Part shown: in pieces, positions 1 to 12,943 of the stretch
How positions within the stretch are numbered: the stretch's first letter is position 1
Layout: each line of letters opens with the position of its first letter
Assembly (NCBI GenBank): GCA_007844125.1
Contig: CM017558.1
Coordinates: forward strand, 49,799,831 to 49,863,830
Direction of reading: 5' to 3'
Source of the DNA: Sinonovacula constricta
Taxonomy: Eukaryota > Mollusca > Bivalvia > Cardiida > Solecurtidae
DNA: 64,000 bases
Notes under the pieces: model-generated
Database searches by the model: none
Told to the model about the DNA's origin: nothing
Seen by the model: the letters and a program-made list of their open reading frames with translations, nothing else
Made by a program: the position numbers and the translations under genes

Positions 1-897
1 GGATTGACCCTGGTCCGTATCGCGTAAGAGAACGACTCTATGCAAACATACGTAACTAGGTGCAATGTTTAATGGTTTAACAACGTTGTTTATAAATGCA
101 TTAACTAGATTTACTGGGTAAACAGACCTATAAACACATATTCAGTCGGTAAGGCAATAATTCTGGAAATAATTTATTATTCATCTTTGTGTACAACCAT
201 ACTCTTTAGAGAAAGAGTTAGATTGTTTTAGCACGCTGCAGTCCAGTAGATACAGTGTCACGTAGGGTTTGGCAGAAATAAACACGATTGATTGATTGAT
301 TGATTGATTGATGGATGGATGTATGGATGATTGATTGATTGATGGATGGATGGATGGATGGATGGATGGATGGATGGATGGATTTGGCGTCACGCCCAGT
401 GGTGAGTGGAATCAAGTCATCATAATGTTGATCTGTTTGTAAATGATTCCGTGCAAAAAAGTAAACGTATATAAAAGTTTCTCCGCAACGAACAATTATC
501 AGTTTCAATACTTATCGACAACAATAAATAGACACAGCACTTTCGTGAATGTGAAGTCCGTTTTCCCGTCAATAAATTGAATTCATGTAACCTTTACGAA
601 AGTTGCGTGTATCTTGTTTTCTGGACATATTTAAGAAGAAAAGTGTTTGCTTTTAGGTCTTTTGAGCCTACGCTTTTACGGTGACAAATTTTAAGACATA
701 GCGAGTCAGTCAAACTAATTCACTGTTGCATTATTGATTATTTTTAACAGATACGTATCCATATTCGTGTATTTGTTGAGTTTTTGGTATTTCAATACAA
801 AGGCTTTTATCGCACTATGTAAGAACACACATTAGAAGGGGAGCTTGTATCAAAATTACATATAACTGATATATTCTCTACCAAACATTCATTTTGG
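1..897. other. Intergenic, no gene seen
   Basis: Apart from the tetranucleotide microsatellite, this stretch is AT-rich with no open frame that looks coding and no RNA gene that I can recognise. Confidence 0.6.
286..382. repeat. (GATT)n/(GATG)n microsatellite
   Basis: Runs of GATT then GATG tetranucleotides, interrupted once near 329-345. Open frames across it translate to low-complexity peptides only (SIHP / SINQ repeats) and are not genes. Confidence 0.95.
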
Positions 898-1120
898 GGG
901 CGCCTTTGGCCGAGCTGTTAGATTCGCCGACTTGTAACTCCACAGCTGCGTGGGTACGAGTCCTGGTCGGGGCGAGAACTTTCATGTGGGGAGGCTGTTA
1001 ATCTGTTGTGTGGTTCTACCTTGTCATATTTCTGTCTCAACTAATTACTAGTTGGACGTCGCAAATATGGTCATAATTGTGTTGGTGCTATGCAACAAAA
1101 CAAAACCAAAGCAAACAAAA
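898..1120 (+). mobile_element. tRNA-derived SINE (family B)
   Basis: A tRNA-like head with a box-A-like stretch (GGCCGAGCTGTTAGA) and a box-B-like GGTACGAGTCC about 50 bases later, followed by a unique body and an A-rich tail (repeated AACAAAAC-type motifs near 1092-1130). The segment after box B (AACTTTCATGTGG) recurs at about 20714-20726, and the box-B region is echoed near 57241-57275. That makes a dispersed pol-III-type retroposon likely. It does not fold as a proper tRNA, so it is not called as a tRNA gene. Confidence 0.55.
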
Positions 1121-1975
1121 ACAACAACATACAACAACATAACCGTTCCTTTTCACAGTTGCATCTTTTCTCATAGAGTTTTATCGTTTTCAGTTGCTTG
1201 TATAAACAATTATCCGATGTACAACTGTTTTAGAAGCTGCGAATTGAAGTGTAGACAATAGTATGCGTAATCGTTAAATCGTTGTTTTATTTAATCCGTT
1301 TTGAAACAATGTTATTATGCGTGTGCATTCGATGTATGTGGTTATATTTATCCTTGTCATCACACCCAGACCGGAATGCTGAATTTGATAGTCACTTAAG
1401 TGCATGAACAATAACTTAAGATATTGAATTACTGTATTTTGTTAACTTGTATTTTGTTTTTCTCCACTCTAACGTACAAGCCCGTTGGGCGAGGTGTTAT
1501 TTTTTCATTGCTTTTGTGTTGTTTAACAATACTGTATAAAATGTAAACAAAAGTCGCTAAAATAAATGATCATCTGCAGTTAATCCTATATTGCAAACAA
1601 CTAGCGGGAGTCTAGTTTCTTTAAAGCATCGATATAAAATATAATTGTCTACATGGTTTTGATGTAACAACTAATCTGGGAAGAAATAGAAAGAAATACC
1701 GGTAGGAGTCAATACGAAAGATGAGTTGCTCCATATGTTAACTATAAAGCTACAACTCTTTTGTAAGAAATACAAAGTAAAATGTACCGGTTGCTGATAG
1801 TGATGAGCATTAAGCGTGATCAAAGCACGTGCCACGTGGGGTGCTCACAATTAGTGTAAATACCAGGCACACGGATCATTGGTAATGGTACTGGCCCGAT
1901 GAAAGGTAGCAGATGAGTAAACGTTCTCAGTGAGAGAAGTCAAGAAAAATGAACTCATCCATAGTATGGAGTCTA
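1120..1975. other. Intergenic, no gene seen
   Basis: AT-rich sequence with stop codons in all frames. I see no RNA gene, array or recognisable element. Confidence 0.55.
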
Positions 1976-2448
1976 AAGATGCGATGCGGTATTTGCCTGT
2001 ACTAAATACAATCAACAAAACCTCCCCAGTGTTTCGGTAAATGTTGGTATAATTTCTTCATAAACTCATGCTAAAGTCTAAATAAAGATGATTTTGCACA
2101 CTAATACAATTGTTAGACAATACAAATCGTAAAATGTTGATCTAAATGTCCACTCTTTTCAAATTCCATAAATAAGCATGAAGAGGATGAATAAAATAGA
2201 TATCGACGTCAGAGCCGATTACCCGGATGTTGATATAACGTGATCTCAAAAGTAAGTGGATCATGTCTTTCTTTAAGTTTAAAAATAGATAACTGTGTAG
2301 CGTGGCTCAGATAGAGATAGAGAATACATGGTTTTAACACTTCACATTGTTGAAAGACATCTTTCGATTTCGCAGGATCTTTTCAGGCAACATTAATTAA
2401 CATTGTTGTTTGGAGAAAACAATTGTCTAAACTGTCGGATACCACGTT
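1976..2448 (+). mobile_element. MITE family M, copy 1 (old)
   Basis: Degenerate left end (AAGATGCGATGCGG) and well preserved right end (AAACTGTCGGATACCACGTT). The interior shares motifs with copies near 12.4, 19.0 and 22.5 kb: ATAGATATCGACGTCAGAGCC, then AGCGTGGCTCAGATAG. Non-coding. The divergent left end suggests an old insertion. Confidence 0.65.
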
Positions 2449-5400
2449 AAAAAGTTGCACAAACAACTACAGATTTTCCCTTAAATCGGACATTTTGTAT
2501 GTGGCTGTTACTTCGACAAGGTTCAATATTTTGCTGGTGCAATTTGTCCATGATTTATGCAAGGTATTTGAATAAGCACTTGTTGAAATGATAAGGTGTG
2601 TTCTTAAGTACTAAGGGAGTCTCCATACAATATAACATTTAAAATTACAAGGTTAAGAAGAAAAGAACCATCCGGGCATATTGTTAAAACACAAAACGTT
2701 TCTTTGTTTATGTAAATAATCCTATCTTTGAGCTATCTTTGAGTACACAGAGAGAAATACAAGGTTAAAACAAACACTGAAATATTTAATAGCGAATGAT
2801 CCACTTTAATAATATAAATGATATTTTAACAACGACGAAACGTACTTTTCAGAGACAGAACCCACATTAATGGCTAGGTAGAACCAGGGCAGCTAGAAGA
2901 CTCATACGTATAGTTTAAATCAAAGACAAAATATGGCACAGACTCGTTGCTTCAAGATAAATAATAGAATTGTGCATTTGAAAAATTAAATCAGGGCAAG
3001 TAAAGCACTGGTGTAACAAAATGAGAAACCGTTTTTTTTCAACATGAGAAATTAATTTCTAATTCAAAATGTAATTCAAGACAATCAAACCTTGTTTTCT
3101 GCAGTTGTTGCTCATAAGGGATGATGTTTCATAGCGTATTCATACATTCAGACAATGTAGCCTCTACCCAAACTACTTGTTTATAAATTCCCATTTCGCA
3201 TCAGTTGTTAGAAGAATAACATTCTAGTTATGACGGCGTATCATGGGAATACGTGAATAAATTATTCATGTTTATTCTTTAATGATGTTGCAAAGGGACA
3301 CGAGACTTTTGTCCGCGCCATTCTGACACAAACCAGATCATGTTGTCCTGGTATTACAAGTGGTCCGGGCGATTCAGTGAACGTGCTGGTGTGAATTGAA
3401 AGTGAAACCAATAGTTACCCGATATTTACTCTTTTATTTATGAACTTTTTTGTATCCCCCCGACCCCCCCCCCCCCCCCCCCCCCCCCCGCCTCAGCCAC
3501 CATGTAATACTTCCAGAAGAAAACACTGTAAACAACGTGACAAACATGTATTGCGAAAACTACACTGATGTTCTATTTGGGAAAATCAACTTAATAGATG
3601 CCAGGCACACATAGAAGAGGTTAACGACACAGGTCAATTGCGGTATTAACAGAGAAACTTAAGTCAAGATAAGTCATATATAACTCTTCACGTTCTTTAG
3701 ACGCACATGTTCAAGATGATATGGTCACCAAGTGTGCTTTTAAACAACACCATACCAACACCATACCAAATTTCCCTGCCCTTTCCGGATTTTATGATGA
3801 CAATATTAGCTTTTTGTTTCTCAATGTATGGTCGTCAGTGTTGTTGTTTTTACTTCTGCCCTTATTAAGTGTGAGGAGTGTAATGGCCCATTTTGGTGAG
3901 CAATAAACAACCACTAGACGCTATTAGCGTTCCAGTTCCTGTTCATTAATGGCGTCAGGAAATAACCCCTTGAATGCCATGGCGACTTCATACAACATAT
4001 ACACGAACATATTTGTCCATCCAGAGGCTGTAATAACGGCTATTAGCTATGTTTAGCAGACATAAATGGCCGTGCAGATGTGTAAATGGTTGCATGTAAA
4101 TATACTTGTGTTAGAAGTGAAGTATGTATGTTGTACAGCAGGATAATATCACATTTAGTAGTATATTCTGTGCATGTAAACACAGAAGCTAACACACACG
4201 ATGTTTGGGTTAATTGTAATATATGTGTTATCGTTTATTCAGAACCCATTCTGTAGGTTTATATAAATATTTATTTATAAACGCTGTTATCTGTATGGAT
4301 TCTTTTTTACAGGAAAATTTCACACCCTCTATTAATGACAAGTATCGTCTTGCTCACACATGTTGTTGCATTCACCCGACATGCACAAAATATATCTCGG
4401 CTGTAGTTCATAATTTAATTTCTGAATGGGTCTATTACAAAGAAGATTTTTAAACTAAACCAATCCATGCAGGTAATAGCATTGATACTCACGCTGTAAG
4501 TGGCCGTATTATGTAAAGTCGGCCTTTCTGATTTTAATAACATTATAAATTCAATGCACAGTTGCTATGACAAAAAACTTAAAATGCGGATAATTATCTT
4601 CAAATGTCAACATGTATCTTCAAATGTCAACATGTTTAACGATAACAGAAGTCATATAATCTTTCAATGGTAGTGTACCTGTTTATGCAATGACATTTAT
4701 TGCAAGAACTTAAAATATTAAGACGCATATATTTGCAATGTTTAAAGACTGACATGTTTTTATCAAATTAAAAAAGAATCAGTCAAGTTTGTACTTGCCT
4801 TCAATTCGGCAATTTCTATCTCCTACTGATGCATATAAATATGGTCTGTATAAATAATTCAAACTACCATATGAACTGCAAAATATCAGCACCATCTGTA
4901 GATGTACTAAAGGAACAACTATAAGGTCTAGTTAGTTGCTCTAAATCGGTTGGCTGGCTGGTTGTTTATGAATTATGAAATGCTTTCCGATGGAGTGTCT
5001 AAAAGCAATGTCAATAATAGACGAGTGCTAATCCGTCAGCCATCATAAATAAGTGTATAACTGTTTACGTCTGGGAAATCCACATTTTTATCTATAATCA
5101 ATACTAATAGTAAAGCAATGTAGCTCCGGACTGATAATAATTCACGTGTAACCAATATACTATATTTACTTACACCTTATACATTGTTTTGTTTTTTGTA
5201 ATCGATATGGTTTACTTGAGAATGCTGATATCAGTGCTTATGACAGCTGCCGCTAGATGCCATAGTTTCTTCCAAACTGTCTGGCCATGTTTGATCTGTG
5301 TTTGTAACGTGTTTGATGCGTGTAGGACAAGCTTTCAAGGAAAAGTTGTACTTAAATCAAATTTTGACTAAAAATATTTGATAGTGAGTAGCCACTAAGC

Positions 5401-6480
5401 AAATTGATTCGTTAGTCCTTAATTGTTAAAAATGCAGTATACTAGACAAACAACGACTTGGTCAAATACAAGCAAACTACCAATTAAAAGAAATTTAATG
5501 TTAGTAATGCAACGCAGAAATTAGCCAGGTGAAATAAATGGAATTATATTTTGTCATCTAAATTCATGCCTTAATAACCTTTTACGTTTTAGAAATAACC
5601 AACACATGGGGTAGTACAACCCGCTACTGTACTGCACATTTTTCTCCGCGCAGTAAATAGTCCAGCAGTATGAGGCGGGCCTAGACTCGGGAGGCATCAA
5701 TTCCAGACGGGTCTCTGGGGATTATTTCTCACCCATTAACACACCAACAACAATCAATTATGGAGGAAAATGACACACAGTTTGATATTCCATTATCGCT
5801 TATTTTTCATGTGCGTTGCGTAGCTTGATAAAGCCTGGCGTTTGTGAAGCAATGTGAGATAAGACACTGCTTATATGACTGTTAACAATCGTTAATTTTT
5901 AAATCAATTGTGCAACAACAGCCTAACTGTTGTCAAATAAAAAAGAACAGAACGATCATGTCACATTAACTACAATATCAATTATTCAAACGGACATAGA
6001 AATCAACGCGCCTTACCCATAACAAACACGCTTGACAAAACAATTCTTAACCGTGCAACTGGTACCGTTTTTGCGTAAAGCTGATATCAATCAAACGTCT
6101 AATGAAAGATAAACAGAGCATAAATGCATTTTGAAACCGTTTTATGAGTTTTTCAGTTTAATGTTTTTCAGTTTAATGAGTCAACATGAAAACTGAACAT
6201 GTAAAAGAAAGATACAAGTTGTGCTTCCAGTAGTTTTTAAAACATGATATAATATTATATCATTACTCATAAAATGTAAACACTATATTTTACATAACTA
6301 ATTTTTAAGCATTTCCATATACATCAGTCTTGGGGAAATATGTTTTAAATATCTGTGGAAATTTTGATAGGACCTTTTCTTATTCACCTATTTATAATTA
6401 CAAAGTTAGTTGACCAGTACATCTGTCTATGATATATGATGGTATATGTATATGCATCGTATGTCATTGTCATTGAGCAG
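2449..6480. other. Intergenic, no gene seen
   Basis: Long AT-rich stretch. It holds a poly-C run (about 3456-3489), a 21-bp tandem duplication near 4609-4634, and short frames at 3721-3906, 4223-4453 and 5189-5371 with no recognisable domain and no supporting splice context. A faint tRNA-like patch at about 5655-5720 is too degenerate to call. Confidence 0.5.
3456..3489. repeat. Poly-C / poly-G tract
   Basis: Nearly pure C run interrupted by single bases. Such runs are prone to assembly length error. Confidence 0.95.
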
Positions 6481-6830
6481 GAGTGTTTAAAGATAGAAAA
6501 GTTTCAAAATTCAAGACAACTAACATTCTCAGTCCTTTAGTAAGAATATATCAGAGAGAGCATAACTTACATACTTTGAAACCTCACATTCGTAAAGAGA
6601 ACAACAACCATAGTGAAGACAATGTCTTAATTTATCCCACTGTTATCAATGACACACTATTCAGGTCAAATGATTGTGTTGAGAAAACTTTGACATCTAA
6701 CGTAAGAATCATCGATCAGATAATGACAATATCCCATTTATCTTACTTTGAAGACAAATATTCAGTGTATAACGATATTAATGATGTTGTTAACTGCTAT
6801 GATTTCAAGCTGTATAGTGTAACGTATTAA
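6481..6830 (+). CDS. Possible terminal coding exon, unknown
   Basis: A frame of about 115 codons opens directly after an AG acceptor-like end (TGAGCAG) and closes at TAA. Its composition is unlike the surrounding low-complexity translations, with charged and aromatic residues well mixed (for example IIDQIMTISHLSYFEDKY). It has no in-frame ATG near its start, so if real it is a 3' exon joined in phase to something upstream. An AATAAA lies about 250 bases downstream near 7080. I recognise no domain. A chance open frame or a dead gene fragment is equally possible. Confidence 0.2.
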
Positions 6831-9104
6831 AGTAGAAATGTTTGCCGTTTATAGTGTGATAGTTCAAGACGTTTCCTTTAACAATAGTTTTTGTTAAGTG
6901 GAGCTTATGATTCTGGGCGTTTGTATTGTGCAGTTCTGTTGATGTTGTTGTTGGTGTTTTTGTTCTATTTTGATGTTAGTTGTGCTTTTTGTTGTTGTTT
7001 CTACAACAAAATGTGTTAGTTGTACTTTTTGTTGTTGTTTTTTTTTCCCAACAAAATCAATCTCTGCGACATGTATTAAAATAAACGTTACATGGTTTTA
7101 AAACAAATAAGAACGCACAATATCTGCGATAAGTATAAAGAAATGTTACATTATTTTGAAATGAAAAATAACGCTCATGCGCTTTACACAGTACAAAGGT
7201 CATAAAACATATAAACAAATAAGATTGTTTCTATTTTGTTAAACTTATCAGATAAATGCGAACACGATTACTTGAGGCTTTACATACCATTTAGCAGTAC
7301 TAGTCTGTTTTCTAGTGCCACAAGGAAAGAAGAATAGCAAATGTCAAAATTGTGTAGAGCGGGCATTCCGGTGCTATAGGACGGGCATTCCAATGCAGTA
7401 TGCAAATTGATACTATATTAACGTTGATGAAGAAAAATACATTGTATAGTGCTTCTTTAAAACGAACATATAAGCCCGTTACATTAGGCACTGTATGATT
7501 CTAACCGCTCGAGTAAAGGAAGCGTTAGTCAGAGCTCCAATGTAAAAAAGGAAATGCGGTCAGAGGAAGACGTAAATGGGTATAGAATAAACTAATGTTA
7601 TTTGCATCTCCGTTATAGATAAATCTAAATAAGTTTTCAAAAGTATGTGTTGTTTATTAATCCAAAGAACATGTAGTAATAACAGAAGTATAATCAAGTG
7701 TTTTATATGAAGTCCATATCATAAAATATGATATAGATTAAAAAAGGACATTTACACTGGAGGCACTTCAGAAAATGTTTTATTTCCATGCGGAAAAATA
7801 TTTGGACTCTTGCTCGCCCAATATAGTTTCTCAATCTGGGCACGCGTCTAATTATATTTCCGTATTGGACACTTCCGTGTAAAGTTACCTACAATTATTT
7901 AAACAATTTACTGTCCAATACAGCGATGTACAGGATGATCACGTAATACAAATCGACTACATTGATTGGTCAAAAAATGAATATAGAATACGTCAATATA
8001 TTTATACGCTGTTTTGCCTTCACATGACTTTATCGATTAATAACATTCCTTTTATTTGATTTAACAGATTTCAGAGGCGGATATATACCTAAGAAGGGCG
8101 CGATTTTTGTTTGAAATGTAACTTTTGAAGAAGTAGCATGTCTTACTACACTAGGGGGTCTGAGTGCTTATTGACTGAAAGCTTGATTTATATGATGGCA
8201 GATATATTTTCTGGAATGTTTTTTTTTTACGTGTAATTGGGCCAAAGGTTGTGGCATTTTTTGCAAGACTATAGTGAATTATTTATTTTAACATATAGAT
8301 TCTATGTATGGTACAGGAATTTTATAAGGGTCGGCCGCCACGTCCTCCCCTTCTAAATTCTGCCGTGGATTGTATGTAACTGTTACATTCCTATGTAGAC
8401 AATACTGTGAACGTAAAAATAAATAATGTTTTAATAGCACAAACATATATGTTTGTCCATTGTGTTAATCACCAGTTCTCGTTCAATAACGTTTTTTTTC
8501 CAGTTTGTTTGTACAAGCACTTTTCGTCCTTATTTTACTGATAGGACAAGGAAGATAAAACAGCCATAGGCTTAAGTGATCAGTTATGTTAATTCCTTCT
8601 GTAAACTCTCGATTGTGGCAATTGTTGCGTATTTACAGCGATGTTTAACAAACAGACTTAGTTACAGTTGTAATAAGGGTTTTCAAAGGACACATAGATA
8701 GTACTAAAGTATCAAGTGTATTTACATGCTGATGTACAAACAAATGCAAACAAATACAAATTGTTCTTAAGGTTCCCTCATACCTATCTTAGATTATCTT
8801 ATTGAATACTCTAAATGAATTAAGTTGAAATAGACAAAAATGCCTTTCATTTCGTTCGTCTGTTGTCTTTTTGTATATTGTCTGTCGTTCTTCCGCCTGT
8901 TTGGTCCAGTTTATTTTACGAACATATACATCTCAGGCTATCGTGTTGCTGTTTGTTGTTTTCTCACAAATATTAAGTTTTACCAGCTTGTCCGAACTCT
9001 TAATTACCGCGAAATGTTTTGATCAAATATTTGTCAGTTAAATCGCCAGAAAGCATTACCTTCATTTAGTTGATTTAATCAGAAAAACACAGCATTCTAC
9101 CATT
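6831..9104. other. Intergenic, no gene seen
   Basis: Besides the duplications at its start, this stretch has a segment near 7852-7895 resembling one at 32633-32675 (shared TTGGACACTTC core). No coding or RNA gene seen. Confidence 0.5.
6978..7185. repeat. Two short tandem duplications
   Basis: Within 6978-7060 a block of about 40 bases (GTTAGTTGTRCTTTTTGTTG) occurs twice. Directly after, a block of about 65 bases starting AATCTCTGCGA / AATATCTGCGA occurs twice with divergence. Local duplication, no coding potential. Confidence 0.6.
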
Positions 9105-9208
9105 TCACGTGGGCATCGTTTAGGTAAACAATAGAAGACATGACCCATTTGCAAGTACTTTTGCCGCAATGGAACATTTTTAGAGATTACATCATCAGCA
9201 TCATCATT

Positions 9209-9269
<61 letters not shown>

Positions 9270-9327
9270 GATCTACAGTGTTTCACGAGCAGCATTTTTC
9301 CATGCTGATTACGGGTGTCTGAGTTAT
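9105..9327 (-). repeat. Dispersed repeat with (ATC)n core, copy 1
   Basis: Read on the minus strand, unique flanks surround a (GAT)n core (9191-9269). The flanks match 15583-15805 on the plus strand: a left flank with ACTCAGACACCCGTAATCAG and a right flank with ACTTGCAAATGGGTCATGTC. The poly-Asp and poly-Ile translations across the core are artefacts. The homologous flanks show that this is a mobile or duplicated unit carrying a microsatellite, not a free microsatellite. Confidence 0.75.
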
Positions 9328-11033
9328 AAATTAAATCAATGAAGAAGTTGATAGGCTAATGAGTGACGAAGAATAAGAAAATAAGTTTTTATTATTTGCA
9401 GTCCAGCAGATCATGAAATTCATCATTCTGTCATAGACCGGAAATATACAGTTTAAGCAATCAAGATAACAAATGAAAGGCTCTGATGTAATGAAGACAT
9501 ATTGATATCGCAACCCGATTTGTAAAATAAACAGACACGCAAATATGCGTGCTTTAATGGTGATTTTAATGTTCCTAACACAAATTTCAAGCACTCATAT
9601 TTTAATTTTTCTAAAAACTTCAAAATAATAGAAGGCACCTTCGATAATCGCATTCACCCAATCAACGCTGAACTAATTTTAATGAAACAAAGGTCAAGGT
9701 AAACTATCTATTTATTTCGTTTTAAAATTAAAATAAAGCAGTCTAGACATATATGTTTGACACAAATTATTATTTTCAATGTCATTCAACAGATTAATTT
9801 ATGATCATAAAATAAAAAGTATGTTCACTCGCCAAAGATATCTTGCCAATATTTCGCATTTCTATGCGCGTCATTTAACAGTCGCTTAATATTGGTAGGA
9901 CCCGCCATGTTGGGTGCGGTTACGTTTCACAGCAACAATATCAACATATATCACCATAGTTGTTTATCGACATGTCTACATGTTTCTTCTGAAAATCATT
10001 GTTAAGAATGGTGACAAAATATTTTTCTAGATTAATTCTATTAAAGGTCGCGTTTTATGTGCGTTCGTGCGGATGGAAACTACAGGACTTCCTGTAAGAA
10101 GTGTATACAGAAAAAAAAATGGCGTTCATATATAACATTTGTGTACAGAACAGAACTTAAACCACAACTCTGACTTTTGTGATGTTAGTGGTTTTAGTTT
10201 TTTATTGATTTCAACACGAGTATAAATGTTAATATTTTATTATTATTTATGGAAAATGTAATTTTACCGGTTACGTCAAAACAGATTTCTGAAAATAAAT
10301 GTTTATAAAATATCAAAGGCGTTCGTTCGAACAAAATAAACATATTTTGTTTCTTTTCAAGTAAAATAAAAATATATAAAAGTACCTTCTGAAGTGTGAA
10401 TTCCTTTTATCCGTAAAAATAACGCTTTCAGACTATTTCGTCCAGGCCTAGACAAGTGTTACCAACAGCAATCGATCGACAGTGCAAGCCTAATTGTTCA
10501 CCTCTTTGTCGCTGATTGGCTGGTCGTCGTGACGTCACAAGGTCATGGCCTTATCTTATCATAATACATGCTTCTTCGACTGTTTTAGAAGCGTGGGTTT
10601 TGCGATATCTTTTTTTCCTATTTAGAAGTTAAGATTATGTTAAAGTTATAAAGTTTTTAAAGAAATTTTCGGTCTACTCCAACTGTACCTAAGAGTTTTG
10701 AATAAACGATTTATTTAGATATAGAAAGTTAATACATAAAGTATTTGCATTTTGTCCAGTAGCTGACTGGTTGACATAATATTGTAATACCAATATTGCG
10801 AATATTTTACTCACAATTATAAAGTCTTTGTTTAAGTCGTCTGACATTAAATTTTATATAGTCAAGTGGCATTAACTTTCATTATAAAACGGAACTTAAA
10901 CAACTTTCAGTTTTGTTAAATAACTTTTCGGTGTATCATAGTTGATTATTTCGGCTCATTGTACTTATTGACATTAAACTCTCATAAAATATTTAAAAAC
11001 ATTTTATAGATAGTACAAAAGCAATATATATAA
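9328..11033. other. Intergenic, no gene seen
   Basis: AT-rich, no convincing coding frame. Contains the CCAAT/CRE cluster listed separately. Confidence 0.5.
10513..10547. promoter_or_regulatory. Promoter-like motif cluster
   Basis: An inverted CCAAT box (GATTGG), a full palindromic CRE (TGACGTCA at 10530-10537) and a nuclear-receptor-type half site (AAGGTCA) lie within 35 bases. This is a typical proximal-promoter combination, but no gene start is identified nearby, so the role is inference only. Confidence 0.25.
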
Positions 11034-11372
11034 ATAACTGGAGATACCGGACCTAGTAGCGCAATTGGTAGAGCGTCGGCTCCAAGTACGGAAAGCCCCG
11101 GGTTCGATCCCGGGCCGCGGCATACCAAAGACGTTAAAAATGGTAGTGGTATAGCTCCCTTTGCTAACGCTCAAGCAAATATAAGGACAGTTCCACGACT
11201 AGTTGGCCCGGTGTCAGGATAATGTGAGTGGGTGTGGTTTCATGTCAGGTGTTCACAACATGCTATACACAGTGAATGCAGCACTATATCTGCTTCAAGT
11301 GGACACCGTCTCCAGATAACTGAAATACTTGTTGGTGGGACGATAAACATATTTAACATATAACTGGAGATA
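11034..11372 (+). mobile_element. tRNA-derived SINE (family A), full length with TSD
   Basis: Element 11047-11359 lies between perfect 13-bp duplications ATAACTGGAGATA (11034-11046 and 11360-11372). The head has a clear box A (TAGCGCAATTGGTAGAGCG) and box B (GGTTCGATCCC). A conserved body follows, ending in TTGGTGGGACGATAAAC. The body and tail recur at 21050-21235 (+), 35162-35469 (-) and 40996-41279 (-). The head is tRNA-like, but the downstream body and the TSD show a LINE-mobilised SINE, not a tRNA gene. The perfect TSD indicates a relatively recent insertion. It resembles SINEs known to be widespread in molluscs; the exact family cannot be assigned here. Confidence 0.9.
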
Positions 11373-11561
11373 ACTCCCACTCTCTTACATGCGAAGGGAA
11401 AACATTGTTATTTCCCCTGAATTCACTTGTATTTCGCCGTGATAGTATGGATTATAATTAAAATAACACAAGGTGTGTCATGTGCTATTGTATTTTATGT
11501 TAATTTAAAAACATCTTATATAATTGTATCTGAACACTAAAGGCATGTCGACCATGGTGTC

Positions 11562-12240
11562 AACAAGAAAAGTCAATGATGCGAAGCACCAAAGGCGACA
11601 CAAAAATAGAGCTGATGAACAGGTAAAAACAATACGTTACTAGGTAACAAGACATATTTTAAAAGTTATTGCTCTTTTATTTGAAAGTTTTCATTAACTT
11701 AACGTCTATCGATAGTATAATGTACAATTTATATCAAACTGAAACGAGTTTTAAAAAAAACGCAAGCAAAATGAAAAGCAAAAACTGAAGCCACTTTTTT
11801 CAAGATGTTAACTATTTAAAACAAGCAACATTGATTGGCTCGGATCTTACAGAAATCTCTTTACATATAAAATTGCATGTATATTGAAATTTTTAATAAA
11901 CTTGCATCGAGATTCGGTTGTGACAAATATATAAAGCATCTTTCATAAATAGTTTATTCTATGATTTTATTTTGTTGCTAATAGACAGTCAAAAAACCGT
12001 GCGGTCCGAGCTACTTATATAAGCACGAACATCGAAGAAAGTACTGAAATCCATGTACAATTTTCCCATCCAAGTTAGAAATTTAGATAGCGTAAACATG
12101 GGTGAAACAAAGAAAACAGATCTTGTTTCCTGTCTTGTTTGTGTAAAATTTTAAAAAGAACAACACCACACATCCATAGAGAAACCGTTAACCGAAGAAA
12201 GACAGGCAGTATCGGGCTGAATTAAATTGGCAAAATTTAG
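11562..12240 (+). repeat. Dispersed repeat G, copy 1
   Basis: Two blocks match the region after the third receptor gene. One starts near 11567 (ATGATGCGAAGCACCAAAGG; compare 59255 onward). The other is near 12130-12235 (TGTTTGTGTAAAATT, then an AACCGTTAACCGAA segment; compare about 60210-60315). The order is conserved while the intervening sequence is divergent. It may be an old non-autonomous element; no coding frame survives. Confidence 0.4.
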
Positions 12241-12375
12241 AAAAAGAAACCTTTCTCCTCATTTTGTTTTCATCTTTATTTTGATTTGGTAAAAACTGTC
12301 TTTGTTCGTATCACATAGACTGCGTTTATAATGTTAATTTTTACCTCGTGTAACAAAAAGTAAACAAACATTTTA

Positions 12376-12839
12376 AAGGTGGTATCCGACAGTTTGTCTA
12401 TATCAAATACATATTACAATATCGAAACGATCCTTTGGGATATTTGGGCATCATTTTTCTATAAACCCATATTTTCGTCGATTTTGGAAACTAACTGAAT
12501 TGGTAGACAGAACTAATCGCGAAAACAGAAATACACTCTGACTGTGTATTCTTTCCAAGTGCATAAAACGCTCGATAGTGGTCTCTGCTTAAAATAGATA
12601 TCGATGTCAGATGTCTATATAACGTGATTACAAAAAAATAGTTAAAAAATAACTATCTCTGCATCGTGGCTCGGATAGGAAATACCTGTTTACAATAACG
12701 AGCGGTGATTTATGCTTGACTGTTCACACAGATCTAGGGCATCAATGAAAAACATCTTAAAGGCCCTTGTCAGGTAACAATGACTTATTTGGTTATTTGA
12801 GATAAATAAATTTTGGCCCCAACTTTCGTATACCACGTT
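12376..12839 (+). mobile_element. MITE family M, copy 2
   Basis: Starts AAGGTGGTATCCGACAGTTT after a TA and ends with the degraded complement (TATACCACGTT) before a TA. Interior motifs ATAGATATCGATGTCAG and CTCTGCATCGTGGCTCGG match the other copies. Length is about 464 bp. TA flanks and short inverted termini fit a Tc1/mariner-type MITE. Confidence 0.8.
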
Positions 12840-12924
12840 TAAATACTTGCTGCAATATTTCACATTATTTTGAACAATGCATTGATTATCCACATCAGGT
12901 TTACAGTTTAACGCAAGTATTTGC

Positions 12925-12943
12925 GCCCCCCCCCCCCCCCCCC
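12925..12943. repeat. Poly-C tract
   Basis: Uninterrupted run of about 19 C residues. Confidence 0.95.

Noticed and set aside
11052..11125. Apparent tRNA gene with good A and B boxes
   Set aside because: It is the 5' head of a SINE: a conserved body and tail follow, a 13-bp TSD flanks the whole, and copies recur in the window.
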